Assembly: GCA_964424345.1 (NCBI GenBank)
Contig: CAYRIK010000009.1
Span: forward strand, 1 to 61,589
Direction of reading: 5' to 3'
DNA length: 61,589 nt
Origin: RGIG6307 sp964424345
GTDB taxonomy: Bacteria; Bacillota; Clostridia; Lachnospirales; Lachnospiraceae
This document shows positions 44,292 to 53,250 of the stretch, piece by piece. Each line of letters starts with the position of its first letter. Position 1 is the stretch's first letter. Both the position numbers and the translations under genes were made by a program. Below the pieces are notes generated by a model that was given only the letters and a program-made list of their open reading frames with translations, was not told where the DNA came from and did not search any database.

Positions 44292-45083
44292 ATGCAGAAT
44301 ACAGCGTTTGGAGTGTGGCAGAACATAAGCGGAAGCGGAATGCTGACAGCATTATATGTGTGTATGTTGGTACTTCTTTTCTTCAAGGAAGAAGAAACAT
44401 ATAAGCGTATCTTAGTTGTATATTTACCGTTAATGTGGCTTGGTATTTTATTTTTGCCAATCACATATAAGGTCATTGCAGAGATTATAGATGAAGAATT
44501 ATATTATCGCTTTTTTTGGATGCTTCCTATGACGATGACAATCGCTTATGGATTTGTGAAAATATATAGTTGGTATCATGGCAGATGCAAAAAACTGATT
44601 GCAGCATTACTTGCAGCAGTTATCATGTTTGGCGGAGATTTTGTGTATGATAACTGGAGATATTCCGCAGCAGATAATAAATATCATGTACCGCAGAGTG
44701 TAGTAGATATATGCGATTTGATTCATGCAGAAGGCAGAGAAGTTATGGCAGTATTTCCAGCTGAAATGATGCAGTATGTGCGACAGTATGACAGTACGAT
44801 TTGTATGCCGTATGGACGAAACGTATTGGTAGCAGACTGGAGAATTGACCATGAGTTAAATGACATTATGGAAGCGGAAATCTTAGATGGAGATTTATTA
44901 GGAAAAACAGCATCAGATGCTGCATCTGCTTCTAAATGTGTATATATTATTGTAAGAACTGACAAAGAAACGACAGGAGATTTAGAAAAAGACTTATCAA
45001 AATATGGCTATGTAAAAAAAGCCGTTATGCATGAATATGAAGTGTATTATAATGATGAGATTTTCTGGTCTATTTACAAATGA
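44292..45083 (+). CDS. DUF6077 membrane protein, C-terminal part (split gene)
   Basis: A 263-residue protein. About four TM helices at the N-terminus, including ILVVYLPLMWLGILFLPITY and YYRFFWMLPMTMTIAYG, which look like the second half of DUF6077 proteins, are followed by a soluble domain (about 130-263). In its own frame the reading is open upstream to about 44265, overlapping the end of the previous gene by a few bases, so one indel would join the two. An AAAGGA 10 bases before the ATG could allow separate translation. Confidence 0.65.
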   Translation: MQNTAFGVWQNISGSGMLTALYVCMLVLLFFKEEETYKRILVVYLPLMWLGILFLPITYKVIAEIIDEELYYRFFWMLPMTMTIAYGFVKIYSWYHGRCKKLIAALLAAVIMFGGDFVYDNWRYSAADNKYHVPQSVVDICDLIHAEGREVMAVFPAEMMQYVRQYDSTICMPYGRNVLVADWRIDHELNDIMEAEILDGDLLGKTASDAASASKCVYIIVRTDKETTGDLEKDLSKYGYVKKAVMHEYEVYYNDEIFWSIYK

Positions 45084-45102
45084 GAGATGATAAGGAGTGA
45101 CT

Positions 45103-46149
45103 ATGAAACAAAAACGAATGCTTCATTATGACCTATTGCGTATAGTTGCTGCATTTAGTGTAGTAATGCTGCATTGTGCAGCTCAGTTTTGGTATACGTT
45201 AGAAATTCATAGTACGGAATGGCTGATTGCAAATGCATATGATGCGGTATTTCGTTTTGGAGTACCAATCTTTGTCATGCTTAGCGGAGTGCTGTTTTTA
45301 AATCCTGATTATACATTAAATATCAAACGTTTATATACGCATAATATTTTACGCATGGTAGTTTTATATGTAGTATGGTCTTGCTTGTATGGATTGTATG
45401 ACTGTACAGGATTTGATATCAAGGCAGCAGGAATCAAAAATATATTAAGAGAAATGCTTGCAGGAAGATATCATTTATGGTTTTTACCGATGATTGTTGG
45501 AATTTATGTATTGCTTCCAATATTAAAAAGCTGGGTTACACATGCATCGAAACAGAATATCCAATATTTTCTTGCATTATTCTTTATATTAAAGATTGGA
45601 ACAGAGACGATTCGTGCGTTGACTGTCATGGATGAACTGCATGAAATCTTGGATAAAACACAAGTACCGCTTATATGTAGTTATGTTGGATATTTTATAT
45701 GGGGATATTATCTTGCACATGTAGGAGTCAGCAAGAAATTTCAAATATGGATATACCGATTGACAATTCCGGCTATCGTGTGCAATGTCGTGTTTGGAAC
45801 ATGGATGAGCTGGCGTTTGGATGCACCAAATGGTGCTGTGTTTGACAGTTACAGTTTATTTACATTTATTGTTGTAACGGCTGTATTTTTATTTACACTG
45901 GATAAGGGAAAGCATCTTTCTTTTAATGCCAGACAATCGGCTCTTATTAAAGAACTTTCAGCAGATACATTAGGCGTATATGTGATGCACATTGGAGTTA
46001 TTGAAATATTAGAACATGCAGGAATTCATTGTATGTTGCTTCCAATCTGGATTGGAATACCATTATTAGCAGTTGGTATATTTGTACTCACAGTCATAAT
46101 TTCTGCGTTGCTTCGCAGAATTCCAAAGATTGGAACATATTTGTGTTAA
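45103..46149 (+). CDS. Acyltransferase 3 family membrane protein (paralogue B)
   Basis: A 348-residue polytopic protein (about ten TM helices) of PF01757. HYDLLRIVAAFSVVMLHCAA carries the conserved Arg and His; GVPIFVMLSGVLFL, YHLWFLPMIVGIYVLLP and TLGVYVMHIGVIEIL complete the family pattern, close to WecH-type O-acetyltransferases. Last gene of the glycan operon. ATG at 45103 has AAGGAG at 45092; the terminator follows within 10 bases. Confidence 0.9.
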   Translation: MKQKRMLHYDLLRIVAAFSVVMLHCAAQFWYTLEIHSTEWLIANAYDAVFRFGVPIFVMLSGVLFLNPDYTLNIKRLYTHNILRMVVLYVVWSCLYGLYDCTGFDIKAAGIKNILREMLAGRYHLWFLPMIVGIYVLLPILKSWVTHASKQNIQYFLALFFILKIGTETIRALTVMDELHEILDKTQVPLICSYVGYFIWGYYLAHVGVSKKFQIWIYRLTIPAIVCNVVFGTWMSWRLDAPNGAVFDSYSLFTFIVVTAVFLFTLDKGKHLSFNARQSALIKELSADTLGVYVMHIGVIEILEHAGIHCMLLPIWIGIPLLAVGIFVLTVIISALLRRIPKIGTYLC

Positions 46150-46155
46150 AATAAG

Positions 46156-46188
46156 GCCCTTGTTACTGGTTATAGTAACAAGGGCTTT
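46156..46188. terminator. Terminator at the end of the glycan operon
   Basis: GCCCTTGTTACT (46156-46167) pairs with AGTAACAAGGGC (46174-46185), followed by T-rich sequence. The convergent hflC gene ends 50 bases further. A degenerate relative of the dispersed element (TGTATACGAGAAAAC) lies at about 46221. Confidence 0.8.
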
Positions 46189-46237
46189 ACTTTGTTATAA
46201 ACTGTTTGTTTTCTAGTAAGATGTATACGAGAAAACA

Positions 46238-47104
46238 TTATTTACCGTAAAAAATTTGTGCGATTGGAGAATCAGGTGAAAGGATGATTGTTTTGTTGTC
46301 ACCTGTCATAGTAGTTTTCACAGCATCTAAGCTTCGTACAAAGGAATAAAAATCTGCTTTGGAAGCATCGTTGTAGGCTTCTGAAAGGATTCTCATATAT
46401 TCTGCTTCACCTTCTGCTAAAAGGATTTCTGCATTTTTCTCAGCTTCTGATAATAAAACAGTGATTTCCGCATCTGTGGAGTTACGGATGATACGGGCTT
46501 CAGAAGCACCTTCTGCAGTATAAGTAGCAGCGATATTATCACGTTCAGAAATCATACGCTCATATACAGCAGCTTTGTTGTCACTAGGAAGGTCGAGACG
46601 TTTTAATTCAAAACTATAAATATGAATACCATAATTTTCTAAAGAAGAATCAATACTATTTAATACAGCTTCAGAAAGTTCGCCGTCACGACTTTGGATT
46701 ACTTCTTCTTGTGTCATGCTAGAGATTACGTTTTTTGCTGCGTTGTAAACGGTAGTGTCTAAACGGTTCTCAGCACTGGAAATAGAAGAGTTTAATGTCT
46801 GTGCAAAAACGAGAGGGTCTGCAATTTCCCATAAAACATAGCTGTCAGAAATCATCGTTTTTTTGTCGGCAGTAATAACATCACTAGGTGTTAAATCGTA
46901 CATTAAGATTTGCTTTGGAAGTTTATCAACTGTCTGGATAAATGGTATTTTAAAACTTACGCCAGCTTCCGTTTCCACATGATCGATTTTACCAAATTGA
47001 CGGATAAGGGAATATTCATCTTCTTCTGTGACTACAAAGCAGGAAGAAGAACATATAAATAGTGCGATAGCACCAATCACTACAAATTTAAAAAATTTTT
47101 TCAT
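46238..47104 (-). CDS. hflC: HflC-like SPFH protease modulator
   Basis: A 288-residue membrane-anchored SPFH/band-7 protein. An N-terminal TM helix (about 5-24) precedes the SPFH domain with EYSLIRQFGKIDHVETEAG and FKIPFIQTV; the coiled part has SERDNIAATYTAEGASEARIIR, and the end TIILSPDSPIAQIFYGK. With HflK it forms a cage around the FtsH protease. The sequence keeps the HflC order and length. It lies 11 bases after hflK. Confidence 0.87.
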   Translation of the reverse strand: MKKFFKFVVIGAIALFICSSSCFVVTEEDEYSLIRQFGKIDHVETEAGVSFKIPFIQTVDKLPKQILMYDLTPSDVITADKKTMISDSYVLWEIADPLVFAQTLNSSISSAENRLDTTVYNAAKNVISSMTQEEVIQSRDGELSEAVLNSIDSSLENYGIHIYSFELKRLDLPSDNKAAVYERMISERDNIAATYTAEGASEARIIRNSTDAEITVLLSEAEKNAEILLAEGEAEYMRILSEAYNDASKADFYSFVRSLDAVKTTMTGDNKTIILSPDSPIAQIFYGK

Positions 47105-47115
47105 AACAATGCTCC

Positions 47116-48120
47116 TTAATTTTCAGAACTGTTTTCAGAATCTGTTGTAGTTACAAAAGATTCCAGAGGGTAAAAGGTCTGTATGTTTCCAGTTGGACTT
47201 TCGATAATAACTTTTAAATCAGGAAGAACATCTTCCATTGCTTCAAAGAACATTCTCTTTTTTGTAATCTCTGGATTTTTGATATATTCTTCATACATTG
47301 CATTAAAACGTGCAACCTGAGCAGTTGCTTCATTGATTCGTTCTGTTTTGCTTGCTTCTGCTGATTTCATAATTGCATCAGCACTTGCCTGCGCTTCTGG
47401 AAGTTTTTCATTTCGATATTTATTTGCATTATTCAATGCAGTTTCTTTTCCCTGTTTTGCAGTTTCTACTGCTTTAAAGGCTTCCATAACTTCTGTTGTA
47501 GGAGGTTCGGAGTCCTGAATTGTAATATTTACTAACTGAATACCAAGATTTTGTTCGTCTAAACGATATAAGATGAGATCTCGGATAGCAGCCTGAATTT
47601 CATTTTTTCCAGTTGTTAAAACGTCATCTACTGGATAGCTGCCAATTACAGTACGGATACAGCTTTGGCAGATATTTTCTAAAATATCGACTGGATTATT
47701 AGAAGCATATACTGCTTTTACAGGATCTGAATAACGATATTCTACGAAAAAGTCTACGTTTACAAAGTTGTAATCGTTTGTGATCATCAAAGATTCATCT
47801 TCTAAGCTGTCATTATTGGATGTATAACCAATTGCAAAGCCTTGAATGGTTGTGTCTACTTTAATTACTTTTTGTACAAAAGGTATTTTAAAGTGAAGAC
47901 CAGGAGTAGTGACACTAGATGCATGACCAAGTGTTACTAACACTGCTTGTTCTTGCTCATTAATCGTATATATGGACTGAAATCCTAAAAAAGCGATCAG
48001 AATAAGTAAGAGGAGTCCAATACCGGCACCGCCAACTTTTTTGAAAAAATTACCTGGATAGGAATTGGATGGAGGAATTTCATCGTAAGTTTCATGATTT
48101 GTCTGTTGTTTTTTGAACAT
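47116..48120 (-). CDS. hflK: HflK-like SPFH protease modulator
   Basis: A 334-residue SPFH protein. A short cytoplasmic N-terminus with PPSNSYPG precedes one TM helix (about 35-57), then EQEQAVLVTLGHASSVTTPG, HFKIPFVQKV, and a coiled region EAQASADAIMKSAEASKTERINEA. Partner of HflC in the FtsH-associated complex. ATG at 48120 (MFKKQQ) has AAGGGA upstream; 12 extra residues are open before it. Divergent from the sseB-like gene. Confidence 0.87.
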   Translation of the reverse strand: MFKKQQTNHETYDEIPPSNSYPGNFFKKVGGAGIGLLLLILIAFLGFQSIYTINEQEQAVLVTLGHASSVTTPGLHFKIPFVQKVIKVDTTIQGFAIGYTSNNDSLEDESLMITNDYNFVNVDFFVEYRYSDPVKAVYASNNPVDILENICQSCIRTVIGSYPVDDVLTTGKNEIQAAIRDLILYRLDEQNLGIQLVNITIQDSEPPTTEVMEAFKAVETAKQGKETALNNANKYRNEKLPEAQASADAIMKSAEASKTERINEATAQVARFNAMYEEYIKNPEITKKRMFFEAMEDVLPDLKVIIESPTGNIQTFYPLESFVTTTDSENSSEN

Positions 48121-48291
48121 AAGTAAGTCCCTTCTTTCATTTTCTGTTATAAGCATATTCTCTTTGGCAAAAATCTACAAGATATATTTTTGGCACGATA
48201 TGAAAAATAACGTGCAACCTAAAGCATGGTATGGTATGATATAAAGAAGAGATGTGATAAACTTACAGGAAACAGGAGAAAGGTGACGGTA

Positions 48292-49074
48292 ATGACAAGA
48301 GAAGAATTTATCAAAACAATTTCCAGTATAAATAATTTATATGTGGTATATTCCAAATTGACAAGAATGCCAATGGTATTTTGCCATGAGGAAACAATGG
48401 ATGATTATATATATGTATATGAAAATGAACAGGGTGCATTAGATAAAGTAAAAGAATTATTTGAGGACAAGATTCCGGCAGCAGTTGTACAGTGCAAAGA
48501 AAAAGAAGTGCTTGCATTTTTTGCAGAACTTCATTTAACAGGTGTAAATGCAGTATGTTTTGTATTATCAGAAGAAGAACAGTTTATGGTACAGTTAAAC
48601 GAGTTTTTGAAAATGCCTGATTTAGCTACTATTCCAGAAGACAAACGTCCAACAGATAATATAAGTTTGCATTTATCTATGTTGTATTTTGTACAGGAGA
48701 TGCGTAAACCGGTTGATAATAAGGAAAAGAAAAACCTTGCAGCATTGGAAGAAGAAACGAGTGCAAACATTACAAGAGCAAAATTTATTATTCCAATGAA
48801 TGAAATCAAAGAGGGTGAAAATCAAGGAAAGAAAGCAGTTGTATTATTGAAAAATGATAAAGGAGAAGTGGCTCTCCCATTATTTACCGATATTGCAGAA
48901 ATCCGTAAGTTTTCACAAGGAAAATCCTGCCCAATCGCAACCGTAGATTTTCAGGGGGTTTTAAATATTCTCCAGCAGGGAAATGCTGCAACAGTAGTAA
49001 TCAATCCTACAAGTAGTAATGTGATTTTAGGAAAACAGGGTGTGCTTGCTTTAGCAACACGCTTTGCAGAATAA
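48292..49074 (+). CDS. SseB-family protein
   Basis: A 260-residue cytosolic protein. The C-terminal half (VVLLKNDKGEVALPLFTDIAEIRKF, VDFQGVLNIL, VVINPTS) is the SseB N-terminal domain (PF07179). The N-terminal half looks like a related, more diverged copy. The function of the family in Firmicutes is not defined. ATG at 48292 has AAAGG eight bases upstream; a longer frame adds 22 residues without a site. Confidence 0.82.
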   Translation: MTREEFIKTISSINNLYVVYSKLTRMPMVFCHEETMDDYIYVYENEQGALDKVKELFEDKIPAAVVQCKEKEVLAFFAELHLTGVNAVCFVLSEEEQFMVQLNEFLKMPDLATIPEDKRPTDNISLHLSMLYFVQEMRKPVDNKEKKNLAALEEETSANITRAKFIIPMNEIKEGENQGKKAVVLLKNDKGEVALPLFTDIAEIRKFSQGKSCPIATVDFQGVLNILQQGNAATVVINPTSSNVILGKQGVLALATRFAE

Positions 49075-49159
49075 AGAAAAGTATGTTCACTTCTTGAAAA
49101 AGAAAAGAGGAAGTGTTACGATAAGGTATCAAGAACAAGGTGTAGTAAGGAGTATTGCT

Positions 49160-50386
49160 ATGAATTATCAGGAAGCGTATGCAAAATTAGAAGCAGCAGA
49201 TCAGTTGCACGTATTACGATATTTTGAAGAACTTTCCGATGTGGAAAAAGAAGCATTATTAAGCCAAATCGAAGCAACAGATTTTAGTGTGATCAAGGAA
49301 TGTAAGAGAGAACATCTTGCAGTAGAAAAAGGGGAAATTTCTCCTTTGGCATCTATGGAAATCGATGAAATTGAAGAAAAGAAAGAATTTTTTAAAGAAA
49401 TCGGTGTTAAGGCAATCCAGAATGGCAAACTTGGTGCAGTTTTATTAGCTGGTGGTATGGGTACAAGACTTGGTTCTGATGATCCAAAGGGAATGTACAA
49501 TATTGGACTTACAAAAGATGTATTTATTTTCCAGAGATTGATTGAAAACTTATTAGATGTAGTAAGAGAGACAAGTACTTATATACATTTATTTATCATG
49601 ACAAGTGAAAAAAATGACGAGGCAACTCAGAAGTTTTTAAAAGAAAAAGCATACTTTGGTTACAAAGAAGAATTTATACATTTCTTCTCACAGGATATGG
49701 CCCCTGCTACTGATTATGATGGTCATGTATATATGGAAAGCAAGAGCAGAATTTCTACTTCTCCAAATGGAAATGCTGGCTGGTTTACAAGTTTAAAGAA
49801 AGCTGGTCTTTTAGAATTGGCACATCAGACCGGAATTGAATGGTTTAATATTTTTGCAGTAGACAATGTACTTCAAAAAATTGCAGACCCAGTTTTCTTT
49901 GGTGCAACAATTGATGCCAACGTAAATGTTGGTGCGAAGGTAGTTCGTAAGAATGCACCAGATGAAAAAATTGGTGTTATGTGTTTAGAAGATGGACTTC
50001 CAAGCATTGTAGAATATTATGAATTGACAGATGAGCTGATGAATTCTAAAAATGAAAAGGGAGATCCTGCTTATAACTTCGGCGTTATTTTAAATTATTT
50101 ATTCTCTTTAGATGCTTTAGAGCATAAATTCTCAGAAGAAATACCAATCCATGTAGTGGAAAAGAAGATTCCATATATAAATGAAAATGGAGAATTGATA
50201 AAACCAGAAGAGCCAAATGGATATAAGTTTGAAGGACTTGTAATTGACTTTATCCATCAGTTAAATACTTGTCTTCCATACGAAGTTGTTCGTAACAAAG
50301 AGTTTGCACCAATCAAAAATAAAACTGGTGTGGACAGTGTAGAAAGTGCAAGAGTGCTTTGCCAGGAAAATGGCATTGAGTTATAG
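49160..50386 (+). CDS. UDPGP-type UDP-N-acetylhexosamine/UDP-sugar pyrophosphorylase
   Basis: A 408-residue nucleotidyltransferase that makes UDP-sugars from UTP and sugar 1-phosphate. The nucleotide-binding loop is LLAGGMGTRLG (about 106-116), followed by DPKGMYNIG; FIMTSEKN, FFSQDMAPA, SPNGNAGWF, NIFAVDNVL and KIGVMCLEDG are typical of the UDPGP family (PF01704), in particular the UAP1-like branch. Found just before galE, so it may feed UDP-GlcNAc/GalNAc or UDP-Glc/Gal to surface glycans. ATG at 49160 has AAGGAG; the open frame runs 32 residues further upstream. Confidence 0.85.
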   Translation: MNYQEAYAKLEAADQLHVLRYFEELSDVEKEALLSQIEATDFSVIKECKREHLAVEKGEISPLASMEIDEIEEKKEFFKEIGVKAIQNGKLGAVLLAGGMGTRLGSDDPKGMYNIGLTKDVFIFQRLIENLLDVVRETSTYIHLFIMTSEKNDEATQKFLKEKAYFGYKEEFIHFFSQDMAPATDYDGHVYMESKSRISTSPNGNAGWFTSLKKAGLLELAHQTGIEWFNIFAVDNVLQKIADPVFFGATIDANVNVGAKVVRKNAPDEKIGVMCLEDGLPSIVEYYELTDELMNSKNEKGDPAYNFGVILNYLFSLDALEHKFSEEIPIHVVEKKIPYINENGELIKPEEPNGYKFEGLVIDFIHQLNTCLPYEVVRNKEFAPIKNKTGVDSVESARVLCQENGIEL

Positions 50387-50398
50387 AGGAGGGTTATT

Positions 50399-51415
50399 AT
50401 GTCTATTTTAGTTACAGGTGGTGCAGGATTTATTGGAAGCCACACAGTAGTATTGCTTCAGGAAGCTGGATATGATGTTGTTGTATTGGACAACTTATCT
50501 AATTCTAGTGAAAAATCTTTAGAAAGAGTAAGTGCAATCACAGGAAAGCCAGTAAAGTTTTACAAAGCTGACATCTTGGACAGAGAAGCATTAGAAGATA
50601 TTTTCACTAAGGAAGATATTACAGCATGTATTCATTTCGCAGGCTTAAAGGCTGTTGGTGAAAGTGTTGCAAAACCTTGGGAATATTATGAAAACAATAT
50701 TGCAGGTACATTAACATTAGTAGATGTTATGAGAAAACATAATTGCAAAAATATTATTTTCTCTTCTTCCGCTACTGTTTATGGAGATCCAGCAATTATT
50801 CCAATTACAGAAGAATGTCCAAAGGGAACTTGTACAAATCCATATGGCTGGACAAAATCTATGTTAGAGCAGATTTTAAGCGATATACAGAAGGCAGATA
50901 ACGAATGGAATATTGTATTATTAAGATATTTCAATCCAATCGGTGCTCATAAGAGCGGTACAATCGGTGAAAATCCAAATGGCGTTCCAAACAATTTAAT
51001 GCCATATATTACACAGGTTGCAGTTGGAAAACGTCCTGAATTAAGCGTATTTGGTAATGATTATGATACACCAGACGGAACAGGCGTACGTGACTATATC
51101 CATGTAGTAGACTTAGCAGATGGTCACTTAAAGGCATTAAAGAAGATTGAAGAAAATGCAGGACTTTGCATTTACAATCTTGGTACAGGTACTGGATACA
51201 GTGTATTAGATGTAGTAAAGAATTTTGAAGAAGCTACAGGCGTAAAAGTTCCATATGTTATCAAAGACAGAAGACCTGGTGATGTTGCTGCTTGTTATGC
51301 AGATTCAGCAAAGGCAAAAGCAGAATTAGGCTGGGAAGCAAAATACGGCATTAAAGAAATGTGTGCTGATTCTTGGAGATGGCAGAGCCAGAATCCAAAC
51401 GGATACGAAGACTAA
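50399..51415 (+). CDS. galE: UDP-glucose 4-epimerase
   Basis: A 338-residue NAD-dependent epimerase that interconverts UDP-Glc and UDP-Gal. Rossmann motif TGGAGFIGS (6-14), HFAGLKAVGESV, the catalytic SSSATVYG Ser and YGWTK (Tyr and Lys), LRYFNPIGAH and the late GTGTGYSVLDV are all present at full length. It follows the pyrophosphorylase by 12 bases with GAGGAGG before the ATG; the two are an operon ended by the terminator at 51439. Confidence 0.96.
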   Translation: MSILVTGGAGFIGSHTVVLLQEAGYDVVVLDNLSNSSEKSLERVSAITGKPVKFYKADILDREALEDIFTKEDITACIHFAGLKAVGESVAKPWEYYENNIAGTLTLVDVMRKHNCKNIIFSSSATVYGDPAIIPITEECPKGTCTNPYGWTKSMLEQILSDIQKADNEWNIVLLRYFNPIGAHKSGTIGENPNGVPNNLMPYITQVAVGKRPELSVFGNDYDTPDGTGVRDYIHVVDLADGHLKALKKIEENAGLCIYNLGTGTGYSVLDVVKNFEEATGVKVPYVIKDRRPGDVAACYADSAKAKAELGWEAKYGIKEMCADSWRWQSQNPNGYED

Positions 51416-51438
51416 AATAAATTGTAATTAAAATAAAG

Positions 51439-51480
51439 ATACCCGCAGCTTTTTAAATTACAAAGCTGCGGGTATTTTTC
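51439..51480. terminator. Bidirectional terminator between galE and the 88-aa gene
   Basis: ATACCCGCAGCTTT (51439-51452) pairs with AAAGCTGCGGGTAT (51462-51475), with T on both outer sides as read from each strand. Confidence 0.9.
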
Positions 51481-51481
51481 A

Positions 51482-51748
51482 TCATCCTTCTTCGATGACT
51501 TGGATTTCCATATAGTCAAAATCAATTTGTTCTACAAAATTGTCTTGATAAAATCTGGCTTTGGAATGCAACTGAAAATCTTTGATTGTAGCATCTAACC
51601 AGATTGGTTTGCCAAGGTCAAATTGATTACAGATTTCATCCAGTGCATGAAAAATCTTATGTGTGCGGGTATCGTTGGAAGCATCTTCTATAACAGTATC
51701 CTTTAACATACGATTGTCTTTAAAAAGTTTGGCCCATAGTCGAAACAT
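51482..51748 (-). CDS. Conserved small protein of unknown function (88 aa)
   Basis: An 88-residue acidic protein, FRLWAKLFKDNRMLKDTVIE at the start and DNFVEQIDFDYMEIQVIEEG at the end, with no signal peptide or TM segment. I recall close relatives, of equal length and very conserved, in many Lachnospiraceae, but no function. GGAGCGACA precedes the ATG. It ends at the bidirectional terminator. Confidence 0.82.
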   Translation of the reverse strand: MFRLWAKLFKDNRMLKDTVIEDASNDTRTHKIFHALDEICNQFDLGKPIWLDATIKDFQLHSKARFYQDNFVEQIDFDYMEIQVIEEG

Positions 51749-51784
51749 GTTGTCGCTCCTTATAAAAAATAGTACAAATGAGGA

Positions 51785-51868
51785 GTGCCCAGATGCTAGG
51801 CACCTGGGCTATTATGAAAAAAATTTAAAAGCTGAATGGTTGACGTTAAGAACAATTCAGCAGTTTTT
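51785..51868 (+). ncRNA. Possible small RNA or leader with competing hairpins
   Basis: In the 329-base gap (51749-52077), GTGCC (51785) can pair with GGCAC (51799), or, exclusively, GCCCAG (51787) with CTGGGC (51804). About 20 bases on, GCTGAAT / ATTCAGC (51831-51863) with a following T-run looks like a terminator. The rest of the gap is AT-rich with nothing else visible. No known riboswitch was recognised. Confidence 0.35.
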
Positions 51869-52077
51869 GCTTCTGTAATTAATGTACCAAATAAATGTAA
51901 ATAAACTATGAACAATATGTGAAAAGTTGGTTAAAAGTTATAAAAAATATTTTATAAACTGGAAAAATATAGGCAAATTACACAAAAATAAAAAGTGCCG
52001 TAGATAGAAGGGTATGTGTTGTAAAAAAGAAAAAAAGATGCTAAAATATAAATGGGATATTTGTGGCGGAGGCTAGT

Positions 52078-52656
52078 ATGGATCATTTTTTAGATAAAAG
52101 TAATCAGAGATTAGATGCACAAGAGACAATAAAAGCAAATTTTATGGCAGAAGTGGCAGATAAAGAAGAGTTGAAAAAGCAGCTTGCAGAAAATGAAGCT
52201 GTTTTACAGAGTGTGCGTAATTTGTATTTAAAACAAGAAGAAAATATGGACTTGCTTACAGATATTGCAAAAAAATTGGATGCCTTGGATACACAAAATC
52301 CTTCAGGCTATGAAGAACTTTTAAAAGAATGTAAGCAGATGCAGAGTAAAAACGAGGAATTTACACATAAAGAGTGTGTGAAAGTTTATCGTAATGTGCA
52401 GGCTGTCTTACAAGAACAGAATGAGCGACTTTTACAGCGTATAGAGTTGCTTGAACAGCAACTTGAAGAAGTGGTAGAAGGCATATCAAAAAGCAGAGAT
52501 GTTTCTGCGTTGATGACGGAATTAGAGGAAACAAAATCAGTGGCAGATAAAGCAAGAAAGAGTATTAGAAGTAACAAAGTGTTACTTGTGTTTGCTGTAT
52601 TGTTCAGCATTGCAAATATGGCTTGCGTGTTATTGATTCATTTTGGATTGTTGTAA
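52078..52656 (+). CDS. Tail-anchored coiled-coil protein of unknown function
   Basis: A 192-residue protein, mostly coiled coil (about 20-160; KEELKKQLAENEAVLQSV, ERLLQRIELLEQQLEEV), with a single C-terminal TM helix (about 170-190) and almost no tail beyond it. That gives a cytoplasmic coiled coil tethered to the membrane. Not recognised as a family. ATG at 52078 has GGAGG five bases upstream; GTG at 52063 lacks one. Confidence 0.78.
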   Translation: MDHFLDKSNQRLDAQETIKANFMAEVADKEELKKQLAENEAVLQSVRNLYLKQEENMDLLTDIAKKLDALDTQNPSGYEELLKECKQMQSKNEEFTHKECVKVYRNVQAVLQEQNERLLQRIELLEQQLEEVVEGISKSRDVSALMTELEETKSVADKARKSIRSNKVLLVFAVLFSIANMACVLLIHFGLL

Positions 52657-52680
52657 TATAGTATTTTACGGGAGATTATT

Positions 52681-53250
52681 ATGGGAAAACAAGTGTGGAA
52701 AGCAGGAAATATGCTCTATCCGCTTCCAGTTGTAATGGTAAGTGTGGCAGATAAAGCAGGAAATTCTAATATTATTACGATTGCATGGGCAGGTACAATC
52801 TGTACAAATCCGCCTATGGTATCTATTTCAGTAAGACCTGAGCGTCATTCTTATCAGATGATCAAAGAAACAGGAGAATTTGTAATTAACCTTACAACAA
52901 AAGATCTTGTATATGCGACAGATTTTTGTGGCGTTCGAAGTGGAAAAGATATTGACAAATTTAAGGCATGTAAGTTGACAAAAATCAAAGGCGAGCATGT
53001 AAATGCACCGATGATTGCAGAGAGTCCTGTGAACATAGAATGTAAAGTGAGAGAAATCAAAGAACTTGGCAGTCATCACATGTTTATTGCAGACGTTGTA
53101 GCAGTACATGCAGATGAAAAATATATGAACGAGAAAAATAAATTCTGTCTTGAAAAAGCAGAGCCAATCGTGTATTCACATGGAGCGTATCTGATGACAG
53201 GAGAAACATTGGGAACATTTGGATTTAGTGTGAAGAAGGATGCAAAATAA
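52681..53250 (+). CDS. Flavin reductase-like (flavoredoxin) protein
   Basis: A 189-residue FMN-binding protein of the flavin reductase/flavoredoxin family (PF01613). PLPVVMVSVADKAGNSNIIT, PPMVSISVRPERHSYQMI, EFVINL and the late GSHHMFIADVVAVHADE are typical. It probably carries electrons with bound FMN. GGAG precedes the ATG. Its 3' end overlaps the M23 gene by 11 bases. Confidence 0.9.
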   Translation: MGKQVWKAGNMLYPLPVVMVSVADKAGNSNIITIAWAGTICTNPPMVSISVRPERHSYQMIKETGEFVINLTTKDLVYATDFCGVRSGKDIDKFKACKLTKIKGEHVNAPMIAESPVNIECKVREIKELGSHHMFIADVVAVHADEKYMNEKNKFCLEKAEPIVYSHGAYLMTGETLGTFGFSVKKDAK

